This document shows, one piece after another, positions 44,569 through 56,002 of a stretch of 64,000 nucleotides of DNA. Source of the stretch: Rhodopseudomonas boonkerdii (GTDB lineage Bacteria; Pseudomonadota; Alphaproteobacteria; Rhizobiales; Xanthobacteraceae); assembly GCF_021184025.1 (NCBI RefSeq), contig NZ_CP036537.1, positions 558,001 to 622,000 of the forward strand. The letters are read 5' to 3'. The translations under genes and the position numbers were made by a program. The notes under the pieces are model-generated. The model had not been told where the DNA came from, did no database searches, and saw only the letters and a program-made list of their open reading frames with translations. How positions within the stretch are numbered: position 1 is the stretch's first letter; each line of letters starts with the position of its first letter.

Positions 44569-47500
44569 TCAGTGTGCTTGCGCTGTGTGAGGGGCAGAGG
44601 ACGCCGATTGACTGGCGGCGACCGCTTGCTCGACGTGTTGCCAGGGGGCTTTGTCCGGGGCGAAACGTGCGCGCAGGTAGCGCACGAGAGCGGCGGTCGT
44701 GTCGCTATGGAGCGATCCTGCAAAGGCCGGCATCGCCATGGTTTCATCCCGTGTACCGACGGGAAGGGGAATCCCCTGATGAATGGCGCTGATCACATTG
44801 GTGGGCGACACAGCGTGAAGATTGGTGTTGAGAGCCAGCGACGCGATCCGGCTATCGCCGCCGTGACAGGCTGCACATGCACCTTCGAACACCCGCGCGC
44901 CGACCGGCTCCAGCAGGCTCGCATTCAGCGCGGCCTTGTCGGAAGCAGCGACAATGGCTTCCGGGCTGTTGGCTGTAGAAGATGGTTCGTTAAAGCTGGC
45001 CAGATAAGTTGCCATCGCCCGAATATCTGAATCCGGAAGCGGCTGTAGCGATTCTATCACATGAGCCATGGGGCCGGCTGCACCACCGTGGTGATGCGAC
45101 CGGCCTGTGCGCAGATAGTCGTAGAGCGCCTGCTCGGTCCAGCCGACGGGCGAAAGCGATGCGGTCGTCAGCGCGGGGGCGTCCCAGCCATCTGCAAAGC
45201 CGCCGGCAAGATGCGCTGCGCCTTTTGCTTCGGCACCCACGGCATTGCGCGGCGAATGGCAGGCCGAGCAATGGCCCAGTCCTTCGACAAGCTCGGCGCC
45301 GCGATTCCATTCCGGCGACCGGCTCGCATCGACCGGCGCCGGCGAGCTCGACAGGAACAGGGCATTCCATCCGGCCATCAAGGAGCGGATGTTGAATGGA
45401 AACTTCAGTTCGGTGCGCGGCGTGACGGCATTGGATGGGCTTTGCGTCATCAGGAACGCATAGAGCGCCTGCAGATCCGTTTCGCTGGCCTTGGCGAAGG
45501 ATGTGTAGGGGTGCGCGGGATAGAGGTGATGGCCGTCGCGCGATACACCCTGTCGCATGGCGCGCTCGAACGCCGGATAGCTCCAGCTGCCGATCCCGGC
45601 TGCACTGTCCGGCGTGATGTTGCTGGCATAGACCGTGCCGAACGGCGTTTCCAAAGCGCGTCCGCCGCCGAATGGCCTGCCGTCATTGCCGACATGGCAG
45701 ACGTTGCAGGCGCCGATGGCTGCGGCGAGGCGGCCGCGCTCGATCGTCGCCTGCGAATAGGTGTCCGTTGCCGGTCGGGCGATCGGCGAAATGGCCGATG
45801 CCCAGGGCAGGATCGCAGCGCCAGTCGCCAATGCGCCTGCGAAGGCGCCAGCGAGCGGCCATGTCCAGCGACGTTTGGCTGCTGCAACCCGCACCTCCCT
45901 GGCATCAGGCGGTGGCAGCGGGTTCAGCGCAGCGCGAACCTTCTCCGGCGTCAGCGGCAATTCACGGAAGCGGATGCCGGTCGCATCGAAGATCGCGTTG
46001 GTGATGGCGGCGGCGCTGGGCACCGATGCGGATTCGCCGGCGCCGAGCGGCTCTTCGTCCTGGCGCGGCACGAGCAGAACATCGATATCCGGCACATCCG
46101 GAAATTTCAGGATCGGATAGGCGCCCCATTCGAGACTGGCGACGCCCGTCTGGGAGAACTGGACCTCTTCCTTCAGGACGCGGCTTGTGGACTGGATGAT
46201 ATTGCCGTGGATCTGGTGTTTCACCCCGTCGGGGTTGATGACCTGACCGGTGTCCTGACCACAGACGACACGCGTCACGGCGATCTCGCCGGTGACCTTG
46301 TTGACGGCGACATCGGCAACCCAGGCGGCCCAGGCCGCGGCCTTGCCCGGAAACTTGCCGTGGATATAGACCGCATAGGCAAAGCCGCGCCCATAAAGAA
46401 TGTCGCCGCTGGAGCCGTGCGAGAACGGCCCAATATGCGGCTGCCAGCCGGCACGCTCGGCGACAGCCTTGACCAGATCGATGGCACGCGGATCGGTGAG
46501 ATAACGCAGCCGGTATTCGATCGGATCGACCTGTGCCGCGACGGCGAGTTCGTCTATGAACGATTCATGTGCGAAGGAGTTCGGCATCGCCGACACGCCG
46601 CGAAACCACGATGCGCGCGCGATCGGCGGCATGTCGTGCACCCGCACGCGCATGTTCGAAATCATGTAAGGCGGAATCGCGGTGCGATCGCCCATCTCGG
46701 CGACATCGGCAATCGGCGGCGCCTTGCCGGTGAGAATCAGCGGCAGGCTCGGAGCAAGGTTCGACGGATACCGCGTCTCGAAATCATAGGCTGCGGGGCC
46801 GCCTTCGTCATCGAGCGCGCCGCGGACGTCGATGACCTGAGCCGCGCCTTTCGGCTCCCAGGCGTGCTCCTGCTCGCGCGTGAGCTGGACGCGTACGGGA
46901 CGCTTGACCGCGCGCGAGAGCAGGGCAGCATCGAGCGTCACGTCGTCGGCGCAGTTGCGGCCATAGCACCCGGCCGCCTCCTGCCGCTCGACCACGATGC
47001 GGTCCTCGGGCATGTCCATCAGCCTGGCAAGGTCGGCGCGGACCGGAAACGGATTCTGCGTACCCGACCAGACGATCAGATGGTCGTCCTGCCAATCCGC
47101 GACGGCACAGGACGGGCCGATCGAGCCATGCATCTGATACGGCCAGATATAGGATCGTTCGAACGACGATGCGGAGCCCTTTAACGTCGTCTCGACGTCG
47201 CCTTTGTCGGTCAGGACGCGCGTCGTGGATCTGTTGTTGCGCAGGGGCATTTCCGGCGCATTGAGATCGGGAATGATGGGCGGCGCGCGCCACACCACCT
47301 TGAGGGCCTTCATGGCCCGGATCGCATGTTCCTCGCGCTCGGCGACGACGCCGACGAAATCGCCGAGGACGACGACACCGATCAGGCCGGGAATTCCTGC
47401 TACGGAAGATTCATCGACGCTGATCAGGCTGTGCCCGACATGGGGACCGGCATCGAAGCCCATATATGGAGGACGAATGACGCGTCCATGGGCCATTCCG

Positions 47501-48126
47501 GGCACGCGAACATCGTGCACATAATGGAAGTCGCCGGTGGCTTTCTGTGGAATGTCGGTGCGGGCCTGTCTGTGACCGACGATCGTATAGTCTTCAGTCG
47601 GCTTGAGTTTCACCTCGGGATCGAGCGGCAGTCTTAGCGCGCGGCCTTTGATCAGATCGGCGAGCGTAACGAAGAGGTTCGCGCTCTCCGCATTCGGTTC
47701 CTTGGCCGGATCGAGGCGAAAAACGCCGTCCCTGCTCAGCTGCAGCAAACCCGGTTGCGTGCCAATGCGATCCGCAGCACGCGCGAACAGGAATTCGCGT
47801 GCGGTGGCCGCTGCCTGACGGAGTGGAACGGCCGTGATCTGGATTGTTTCGCTCGCAATCGTTGCACCCTGATTCGGTGCGACGGCCGTCGAGCCGAGAA
47901 CCATGGTGACGTTGTCGAAGGGAACGTTGAGTTCTTCTGCGACGATCTGGGCCAGTGCGGTTCGAATGCCCGTTCCGAGATCGACGTGACCGTTGAAAGC
48001 GGTGACGGATCCGTCGGGATAAACGGCGATATACAGCTCTTTGACGCCTGCAGCCTCGCCATGAACGAGAAGGACGTCGCCATTCGACCAGTATTCGATG
48101 GCCGGCCGATCGTGTGGAGCGCTCAC
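44569..48126 (-). CDS. nicB: Nicotinate dehydrogenase subunit B (molybdopterin oxidase with three c-type haems)
   Basis: This 1185-residue protein starts at GTG overlapping the nicA stop (GTGA). It carries an aldehyde oxidase/xanthine dehydrogenase-type molybdopterin domain in about the first 740 residues (for example FNGHVDLGTGIRTALAQIVA and AAGCYGRNCADDVTLDAALL). A membrane segment lies near 775. Three cytochrome c motifs follow: CNVCH (about 807), CSACH (953) and CAACH (1084). The length and layout match NicB of Pseudomonas putida. With NicA it hydroxylates nicotinate to 6-hydroxynicotinate and passes electrons to the respiratory chain through its haems. It is co-transcribed with nicR and nicA. 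Confidence 0.93.
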   Translation of the reverse strand: MSAPHDRPAIEYWSNGDVLLVHGEAAGVKELYIAVYPDGSVTAFNGHVDLGTGIRTALAQIVAEELNVPFDNVTMVLGSTAVAPNQGATIASETIQITAVPLRQAAATAREFLFARAADRIGTQPGLLQLSRDGVFRLDPAKEPNAESANLFVTLADLIKGRALRLPLDPEVKLKPTEDYTIVGHRQARTDIPQKATGDFHYVHDVRVPGMAHGRVIRPPYMGFDAGPHVGHSLISVDESSVAGIPGLIGVVVLGDFVGVVAEREEHAIRAMKALKVVWRAPPIIPDLNAPEMPLRNNRSTTRVLTDKGDVETTLKGSASSFERSYIWPYQMHGSIGPSCAVADWQDDHLIVWSGTQNPFPVRADLARLMDMPEDRIVVERQEAAGCYGRNCADDVTLDAALLSRAVKRPVRVQLTREQEHAWEPKGAAQVIDVRGALDDEGGPAAYDFETRYPSNLAPSLPLILTGKAPPIADVAEMGDRTAIPPYMISNMRVRVHDMPPIARASWFRGVSAMPNSFAHESFIDELAVAAQVDPIEYRLRYLTDPRAIDLVKAVAERAGWQPHIGPFSHGSSGDILYGRGFAYAVYIHGKFPGKAAAWAAWVADVAVNKVTGEIAVTRVVCGQDTGQVINPDGVKHQIHGNIIQSTSRVLKEEVQFSQTGVASLEWGAYPILKFPDVPDIDVLLVPRQDEEPLGAGESASVPSAAAITNAIFDATGIRFRELPLTPEKVRAALNPLPPPDAREVRVAAAKRRWTWPLAGAFAGALATGAAILPWASAISPIARPATDTYSQATIERGRLAAAIGACNVCHVGNDGRPFGGGRALETPFGTVYASNITPDSAAGIGSWSYPAFERAMRQGVSRDGHHLYPAHPYTSFAKASETDLQALYAFLMTQSPSNAVTPRTELKFPFNIRSLMAGWNALFLSSSPAPVDASRSPEWNRGAELVEGLGHCSACHSPRNAVGAEAKGAAHLAGGFADGWDAPALTTASLSPVGWTEQALYDYLRTGRSHHHGGAAGPMAHVIESLQPLPDSDIRAMATYLASFNEPSSTANSPEAIVAASDKAALNASLLEPVGARVFEGACAACHGGDSRIASLALNTNLHAVSPTNVISAIHQGIPLPVGTRDETMAMPAFAGSLHSDTTAALVRYLRARFAPDKAPWQHVEQAVAASQSASSAPHTAQAH

Positions 48127-48632
48127 TGAAGATCCTCTCGGACGCTTTGGGCTTCGTCTCTGTAGATCGTTGCAGCCGAGCGCGCGGCAGCCAGGATCTC
48201 CATATGCGTGCCGCAACGACACAAATGATGACGAAGCGCGCCGCGGATGTCATCCTCGCTTGGCGATGGGGTTCGCTTGAGCAACGCGACGATCGCAATG
48301 ATCATTCCGTTGAGGCAATAGCCACATTGGGCGGCTTGGTTCTGGATGAACGCCGTTTGAACCGGATGAGGTGCTGCGGCGGTGCCGAGCCCTTCGAGCG
48401 TGATAACCGATTTCCCCGAAAGAGCGCCGACGGGAACGGCGCAGGATCGCGCGGCATGATCGTCGATCAGAACGGCGCAGGCGCCGCATTCGCCCAGCCC
48501 GCAACCGTATTTCGGTCCGTTGAGGCGAAAATCATTTCGAAGGATATAGAGCAGCGGCGTTTCGGGCTCCGCCGTGATCCGCGTAGCTTCGCCATTGACG
48601 GTCAGATCAATCTCGATGGCGCCGTTCAGCAT
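48123..48632 (-). CDS. nicA: Nicotinate dehydrogenase subunit A (2Fe-2S)
   Basis: This 169-residue iron-sulphur subunit has the two expected [2Fe-2S] clusters. The plant-type site has Cys44, 49, 52 and 64 in YGCGLGECGACAVL...SC, and the second site has Cys103, 106, 138 and 140 in QCGYCLNGM...LCRCGTH. It transfers electrons from the molybdenum centre of NicB to its haems. It lies between nicR and nicB on the minus strand and overlaps nicB by four bases. Confidence 0.93.
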   Translation of the reverse strand: MLNGAIEIDLTVNGEATRITAEPETPLLYILRNDFRLNGPKYGCGLGECGACAVLIDDHAARSCAVPVGALSGKSVITLEGLGTAAAPHPVQTAFIQNQAAQCGYCLNGMIIAIVALLKRTPSPSEDDIRGALRHHLCRCGTHMEILAAARSAATIYRDEAQSVREDLQ

Positions 48633-48681
48633 ATCGACCCCGTCACGTTGGCCGGTGCGGATACCCTGCCTTGGCCTTCGC

Positions 48682-49143
48682 TTATTCCTGCAACATCTGC
48701 CGCAAAGTATAAACCAGCGCCATTCGCTCGCCGGGATTGAGTGGTCCGAAAGTCAGCTCGGTGATCTCCGCAGCGCGCGGAATCATGTGCTCCAGCATAT
48801 CCGCCCCCGCCGCGGTCAGCGCGACGATGACCTTCCTGCCATCGACCGGGTCTTTCGCCAACGATACCAGACGCCGCGCCTTCAAGCGTTCGATGATGCC
48901 GCGGATCGTTGCCTGGTCGACGCCGGTCGCTTTCACCAGCTCGCCCTGGGATTGCGGACCTTTGTCGCGCAGCGCGCATAGCGTCGAAAACTGTACGCTG
49001 GTCAGCTCGGAGTCGCCCGTATTGGCCTGGAAGATCGCCAGATGGCGTTGATAGGCCCGACGCAGCAGAAAGCCGATCTGATCGGAAAAGACGTAAGCTG
49101 ATTCCGGCTTGCTGACACTGCGATCCGGCGGTGGGTCTTGCAT
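48682..49143 (-). CDS. nicR: MarR-family regulator NicR
   Basis: This 153-residue winged-helix protein has the MarR plan. An N-terminal dimerisation helix (FLLRRAYQRHLAIFQANTGD) precedes the DNA-binding helices (SQGELVKATGVDQATIRGII) and the wing (LVSLAKDPVDGRKVIVALTA). NicR of P. putida represses the nic operons and is released by the 6-hydroxynicotinate intermediate (family knowledge). Its position 49 bases from nicA and divergent from nicC fits that role. Two matching palindromes in the intergenic region are candidate operators. Confidence 0.85.
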   Translation of the reverse strand: MQDPPPDRSVSKPESAYVFSDQIGFLLRRAYQRHLAIFQANTGDSELTSVQFSTLCALRDKGPQSQGELVKATGVDQATIRGIIERLKARRLVSLAKDPVDGRKVIVALTAAGADMLEHMIPRAAEITELTFGPLNPGERMALVYTLRQMLQE

Positions 49144-49348
49144 TGCGGTTCAGCCTCTCATGCTCGCCATCGTTTTCGGATGGATATGGAGTGGCTAAGG
49201 TGCCGGCATGCCTTGATGCAAGCTTCATTTTGGCGTGTCCAAAAAGTTCGAGCCGTCCGTCGTCATCCAGACCGACATCAGCAATCCGAGTTTCGGATTA
49301 GCGACCGCATCGCATCACCGTCGGCAGATCTCTCGTCCAAATTATATG

Positions 49349-49362
49349 TAGTGTGTGCGCTA
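49349..49362. promoter_or_regulatory. Candidate NicR operator, site 1
   Basis: TAGTGTGTGCGCTA is an imperfect palindrome and differs at one base from the site at 49498-49511. It lies 206 bases upstream of nicR. It could control the nicR-nicA-nicB transcript. Confidence 0.65.
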
Positions 49363-49420
49363 TTTATTGATGCCAAGAGACGATTGTCAATCGACAGAAT
49401 GTTCTTCAGAGCTGCGCTAA

Positions 49421-51527
<2,107 letters not shown>

Positions 51528-51528
<1 letters not shown>

Positions 51529-52283
51529 TGACCTTCAAGACATTCCGCATCGGTCAGATCGTTCCGAGCTCCAACATCACGATGGAGACCGAGATCCCCG
51601 CGATGCTGACGGCTCGCCAGTTGATCCGCCCCGAGCGGTTCACATTCCATTCGGCGCGCATGCGCATGAAGCATGTGACCAAGGAAGAACTCGCGGCGAT
51701 GGACGCGCAGTCGGACCGCTGTGCCCTGGAACTGTCCGACGCCCGCGTCGACGTGCTCGGCTATGCCTGTCTGGTCGCCATCATGTCGATGGGCCATGGC
51801 TATCACCGTGAAAGCCAGGCCCGCCTGCAGAAGGTGACGGCCGAGAACGGCGCTCCCGCGCCGGTGGTCACCAGCGCCGGTGCGCTGGTCGAGGCACTGG
51901 GCGTGATCGGCGCCAAGCGCATCGCCGTGGTGGCCCCTTACATGAAGCCGCTGACCAAGATGGTGATCGACTATATCGAAGCCGAAGGCGTCACCGTGGT
52001 GACCCATCGTGCGCTCGAGATTTCCGACAATCTCAAGGTCGCTGCGCATGATCCTGCCAAGCTGCCGGGGATCGTGGCCGAACTCGATACGTCGGATGTC
52101 GATGCGATCGTGCTGTCGGCTTGCGTGCAGATGCCGTCACTGGCCAGCGTGGCGAAGGTCGAAGCCATGACTGGGAAGCCGACGCTGACGGCCGCCGTTG
52201 CCACCACCTATCAGATGCTGAAGGCACTTGATCTGGAGCCGGTCGTTCCCGGCGCCGGTTGCCTGCTCTCCGGCGCCTACTGA
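51528..52283 (+). CDS. nicE: Maleate cis-trans isomerase
   Basis: This 251-residue member of the Asp/Glu racemase-like family has the two catalytic cysteines expected for maleate isomerase, in VLGYACLVAIM and VLSACVQMPSL. It converts maleate to fumarate, the last step, which feeds the TCA cycle. Its start shares one base with the nicD stop. Confidence 0.92.
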
Positions 52284-52294
52284 GGAAAGCATCG

Positions 52295-52933
52295 ATGAAC
52301 GAGTCCGCGTCGCAGAACTACAAGGGCGTATGGGGCAATCGCATCGGCTTCGGTAAGCGTCCCGCCATCATCGTCGTCGATTTCATGAAGGCTTACACCA
52401 CGCCGGGCGCGGCATTGTTCGCGCCGGGTGTCGTCGAGGCTGTTGCCCAAACGCCCGCGCTTCTCGACGCGGCTCGCGGCAATGGCGTGCCGGTCATTCA
52501 CACCAACATCCTGTATTTCGCGAAAGATGCCGCAGATGGCGGGATCTGGGTGAAGAAGTCGCCTGTGATGGCGGCGATGGTTGCGGGAAACCCGCTTGCC
52601 GAATTCTGCGACGGCGTCGAGCCCCAAGCGGGTGAACTCATTATCACAAAGCAATATGCGAGTGCGTTTTTCGGCACCAGTCTTGCACCGACGTTGCACG
52701 CGCAATGTATCGATACTGTTGTCCTCGCCGGTTGTTCGACCAGCGGCTGTATCCGCGCTACCGCGGTCGATGCCGTTCAACACGGTTTTCGCACCATCGT
52801 GGTGCGGGACTGTGTGGGCGATCGCCACAGCGAACCACATGAGGCCAATCTGTTCGATATCGACGCAAAATATGGCGACGTCATCGGCCTGTCGGAGGCC
52901 GTGACGCGTCTTGCCGAACTAGCCGCCCGCTAA
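52295..52933 (+). CDS. nicF: Maleamate amidohydrolase
   Basis: This 212-residue isochorismatase-family amidase has the catalytic Asp in IIVVDFMKAYT, the Lys in IITKQYASAFFGT and the nucleophilic Cys in GCSTSGCIRATAVDAV. It hydrolyses maleamate to maleate and ammonia. The ATG at 52295 has GAGGAAAG upstream and is preferred to an earlier in-frame ATG inside nicE. It follows nicE by 11 bases. Confidence 0.92.
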   Translation: MNESASQNYKGVWGNRIGFGKRPAIIVVDFMKAYTTPGAALFAPGVVEAVAQTPALLDAARGNGVPVIHTNILYFAKDAADGGIWVKKSPVMAAMVAGNPLAEFCDGVEPQAGELIITKQYASAFFGTSLAPTLHAQCIDTVVLAGCSTSGCIRATAVDAVQHGFRTIVVRDCVGDRHSEPHEANLFDIDAKYGDVIGLSEAVTRLAELAAR

Positions 52934-52988
52934 GGCATCCGTCGCATCAATATTCGGGTCCTCGAACCCACAAAAGTGAGGAAAGAGA

Positions 52989-54017
52989 ATGGATCATTTC
53001 AGCTTCACGGAAATCTGCCTGCATCAGCTCAAGATGTCAGGCGTTCACGAGGGTGAGAAGCTCATCGTCCTGACGCAGGGCAATGATCGCCTGGATTATG
53101 CGGATGCTTTCATGGCGGCCGGTCAGCGCCTTGGCGCCAAGATGTATCATATGCGCTTGCCTGCGGTGCCGCCGGTCGGCGCCTGGGCCGTCGGCCAGAC
53201 CGGGCTGGCCTCGATGCCGGAAGCCGTCGAGGCACTGAAAGCCTGCGACATGCTGATCGACTGCATCTTCCTGCTGTTCTCACCGGAGCAGATGGCTATT
53301 CAGGCTTCCGGCACACGTATCCTGACGGCGGTGGAGCCGCCGGAGTTGTTGGCCCGCATGCTGCCGACCAAGGAACTGCGTGAACGTGTCGAGGTCGGCG
53401 CAGAGCTTCTCGCCAAGGCAAAGGTGATGCGCATCACCTCGCCGCACGGCACCGACGTGACCTACAAGCTCAACACTTATCCGACGATCGCGGAATATGC
53501 GTGCACCGACAAGCCGGGCCGCTGGGATCACTGGCCGTCGGGGTTCGTCTTCACCGGTGGCGACGACGACGGTGTCGACGGCACCTTCGTGGTGGGGCCG
53601 GGCGACATTCTGCTACCGCAGAACATCTATGTGCGCGAGCCGATCACCTACACGATCGAAAAGGGTTGGGTTACCGATATCCGTGGCGGGCTCGAGGCCG
53701 AGCTAGTGAAGTCTTATATGGCGGCCTTCAACGATCCGCGCGGCATGGGCATGAGCCATGTCGGCTGGGGCCTCAATCAGAACGCCAAGTGGCACGCGAT
53801 GGTGCCGGGCGAGTTCCCCGGCGGCATGGGCATGGAGCCACGGTCGTTCTACGGCAATGTGATGTTCTCGACGGGCCCGAACAACGAACTCGGCGGCCCG
53901 AACGACACCGCTTGTCACCTCGACATTCCGCTGCGTGGTTGCTCGCTGTTCCTCGATGACGAGCCGATCGTGCTGAATGGCGATATCGCCGTAAAGGAAA
54001 TGCAGGTCGCGCGCTGA
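52989..54017 (+). CDS. nicX: 2,5-dihydroxypyridine 5,6-dioxygenase
   Basis: This 342-residue iron(II) extradiol-type dioxygenase opens 2,5-dihydroxypyridine to N-formylmaleamate. His257, His310 and Asp312 (in GMSHVGWGLN and TACHLDIPLRG) are each eight residues before the three metal ligands of P. putida NicX, giving the same spacing. The start follows an AAAGTGAGGAAAGAGA site. It lies 55 bases after nicF in the same operon. Confidence 0.94.
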   Translation: MDHFSFTEICLHQLKMSGVHEGEKLIVLTQGNDRLDYADAFMAAGQRLGAKMYHMRLPAVPPVGAWAVGQTGLASMPEAVEALKACDMLIDCIFLLFSPEQMAIQASGTRILTAVEPPELLARMLPTKELRERVEVGAELLAKAKVMRITSPHGTDVTYKLNTYPTIAEYACTDKPGRWDHWPSGFVFTGGDDDGVDGTFVVGPGDILLPQNIYVREPITYTIEKGWVTDIRGGLEAELVKSYMAAFNDPRGMGMSHVGWGLNQNAKWHAMVPGEFPGGMGMEPRSFYGNVMFSTGPNNELGGPNDTACHLDIPLRGCSLFLDDEPIVLNGDIAVKEMQVAR

Positions 54018-54185
54018 CCTGATCCATGGGTGCCCGCACGCCAGATGCGATCTGGTGTGCGGGGCAAGGGCAGCCAAAACCGCTGCGATAGTCCTGAACT
54101 GCCGACTTGCGGGGAGAAATCCGTCCGCCAGAACGATCTCTGATTGCCTTGTGGTTCGTCATTATCTCACATAGAGGAAAACACC

Positions 54186-55505
54186 GTGTCTCAACCATTG
54201 ATCACTGTCGAAGACGGCATCCGCCAGGCGGGCGTTGGCTGGTTTCAGCGCAAGCTGTTCGTTATTTTTGCGCTCGTCTGGGCGGCGGACGCCATGCAGG
54301 TGCTGGCGATCGGCTTCAGTGCGCCGTCCATCGCCAAGAGCTTCGGCATCACCATCCCGCAAGCGTTGCAGACCGGAACGATGTTCTTCGTCGGCATGCT
54401 GATCGGCGCCTTTGTGTTCGGTCGCATGGCAGACCGCTACGGTCGTCGTCCGGTCCTGCTCACGGCAGTTTTGATCGACGCTGCCTTCGGTGTCGCTTCG
54501 GCCTTCTCGCCGAGCTTCGAATGGTTGCTGGTCGCGCGTCTGCTGACCGGCATCGGCGTCGGCGGCACCTTGCCGGTAGACTACGCGATGATGGCGGAAT
54601 TTCTGCCGTCGGATCGCCGCGGTCGCTGGTTGGTCTGGCTGGAGTCGTTTTGGGCCGTGGGTACCGTGGCGCTCGCGATCATCGCGCTGTTCGCGGGATC
54701 GCAGGGCGGCGATGCCTGGCGCACGATCTTCTTCGTGACCGGCGTTCCGGCGCTGATTGGCATATTGGTGCGGTTCTACGTGCCGGAATCACCGATGTAT
54801 CTCAATCGAACCGGACGATCGGAAAAAGCGCGCGAAGTCATTCAACGCATCGCGCGCGGCAATGGCAACAATGTCGAGATCGGCCATATCAAACCGGAAG
54901 AGCAGAAGTCGCAGTCGGCCTTCGCGCTGTTCTCGCCAGAGCTGCGCCGTCGCTCGATCCTGTTGCTGATCGCATGGTTCACCATTTCGATCTCGTATTA
55001 CGGTGTGTTCGTCTATCTGCCGGTCCGCCTGTCGGCTGAAGGCTACGGCTTCATGCGCGGACAGTACTTCCTCATCCTGATTGCGCTGGTTCAGATTCCG
55101 GGCTTCGCACTCGCTGCCTATGGTGTGGAACGTTGGGGCCGCAAGCCGACGCTGGTGGGCTTTCTGCTGTTGAGCGCGATCGGCTGTCTCATCTATGGCG
55201 TGGGTACGTCGTCGAGCGTGGTCGTCGTCGGCACGACGCTGCTCATGAGTTTCGCCCTGCTTGGCACCTGGGCCGGCGTCTATGCTTTCACGCCGGAAGT
55301 CTATCCGACGCGTCTGCGTGCCAGCGGCATGGGCGCAGCCGGCGCCATGGCGCGGGCTGGCGGCCTGCTGGCGCCGTCGGTGGTGGCGCCGCTTATGACG
55401 ACCAATTTCACTCTGGCACTGATCGCGATCTCGGCGTTCCTCGTTGTGGCTGCCGGCAGCGTCAATCTGATGGACGTGGAAACGAAGGGGCGTCCGCTCG
55501 AGTAA
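54186..55505 (+). CDS. nicT: MFS transporter of the nic cluster
   Basis: This 439-residue protein has twelve hydrophobic helices and the sugar/aromatic-acid MFS loop motif GRMADRYGRRPV. The second copy region is LTGIGVGGTLPVDYAMMAEF. The GTG start has AGAGGAAA upstream; the ATG 14 codons earlier lacks one. In P. putida NicT belongs to the cluster and is proposed to transport a nicotinate-pathway compound. Here its position after nicX supports uptake of nicotinate or an intermediate. Confidence 0.85.
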   Translation: MSQPLITVEDGIRQAGVGWFQRKLFVIFALVWAADAMQVLAIGFSAPSIAKSFGITIPQALQTGTMFFVGMLIGAFVFGRMADRYGRRPVLLTAVLIDAAFGVASAFSPSFEWLLVARLLTGIGVGGTLPVDYAMMAEFLPSDRRGRWLVWLESFWAVGTVALAIIALFAGSQGGDAWRTIFFVTGVPALIGILVRFYVPESPMYLNRTGRSEKAREVIQRIARGNGNNVEIGHIKPEEQKSQSAFALFSPELRRRSILLLIAWFTISISYYGVFVYLPVRLSAEGYGFMRGQYFLILIALVQIPGFALAAYGVERWGRKPTLVGFLLLSAIGCLIYGVGTSSSVVVVGTTLLMSFALLGTWAGVYAFTPEVYPTRLRASGMGAAGAMARAGGLLAPSVVAPLMTTNFTLALIAISAFLVVAAGSVNLMDVETKGRPLE

Positions 55506-55584
55506 GACACCAGCCGCCGACGTATTAGGTTGTCAGCAGAAGCCCGGCGGGTCAGCTTCAAAAGCTGCCTTGCAGATTAAACAC

Positions 55585-55612
55585 AACGAGCCGGTCCAAA
55601 GCCCGGCTCGTT
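55585..55612 (+). terminator. Terminator hairpin after the nic operon
   Basis: This is a perfect 10-bp stem, AACGAGCCGG (55585-55594) with CCGGCTCGTT (55603-55612), and an 8-base loop, 80 bases after nicT. A T-run is weak on the plus strand. It sits between the convergent nicT and the small gene at 55681. Confidence 0.65.
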
Positions 55613-55680
55613 CATGCCCGTAACCGTGATCGCCTATTGCAGGCCTAATCGCGGCACGGTGCCATCGGGTTGATTGGGGA

Positions 55681-55926
55681 TCACGAGGCAAGCGGCTCTT
55701 TCTTCCGTTCGCAGGCAAAGGCCTGCAGGATGGCGAAGCGGGCGAGTTCGATCGACACCGTTCCTTCGGCGGCCTCGATCAACAGATGCGTCGCTGTGCG
55801 CCATACATCGGTCTTGTATTCGCAATTGGGAAGCCGGGCGATGTAAGCGCCTGCATCGCGAAGCGTCTCGATCCGGCTGCCATCTGGAATCTGAATTGGG
55901 TCGGAAAAACGATCGGACCAGGCCAT
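55681..55926 (-). CDS. Small protein of unknown function, 81 residues
   Basis: The product begins MAWSDRFSDPIQIPDGSRIE and continues DAGAYIARLPNCEYKTDVWR, then THLLIEAAEGTVSIELARFA. It appears helical and soluble. The plan is common for short proteins in this bacterial family, but I recognise no named domain. Its composition and clean frame support it as a gene. Longer readings from upstream have no support. Confidence 0.6.
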   Translation of the reverse strand: MAWSDRFSDPIQIPDGSRIETLRDAGAYIARLPNCEYKTDVWRTATHLLIEAAEGTVSIELARFAILQAFACERKKEPLAS

Positions 55927-56002
55927 CACTTCGCAATCTTGCACACTCTCAGCGCAAGAGAACGGCGAACGACGCCAGATGTTCCGCCGATATGACGGGC
56001 CG

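Noticed and set aside
45061..47184. A 707-residue plus-strand frame opposite nicB
   Set aside because: It is an antisense shadow of nicB. Arg/Asp-rich random-looking protein with no motif.
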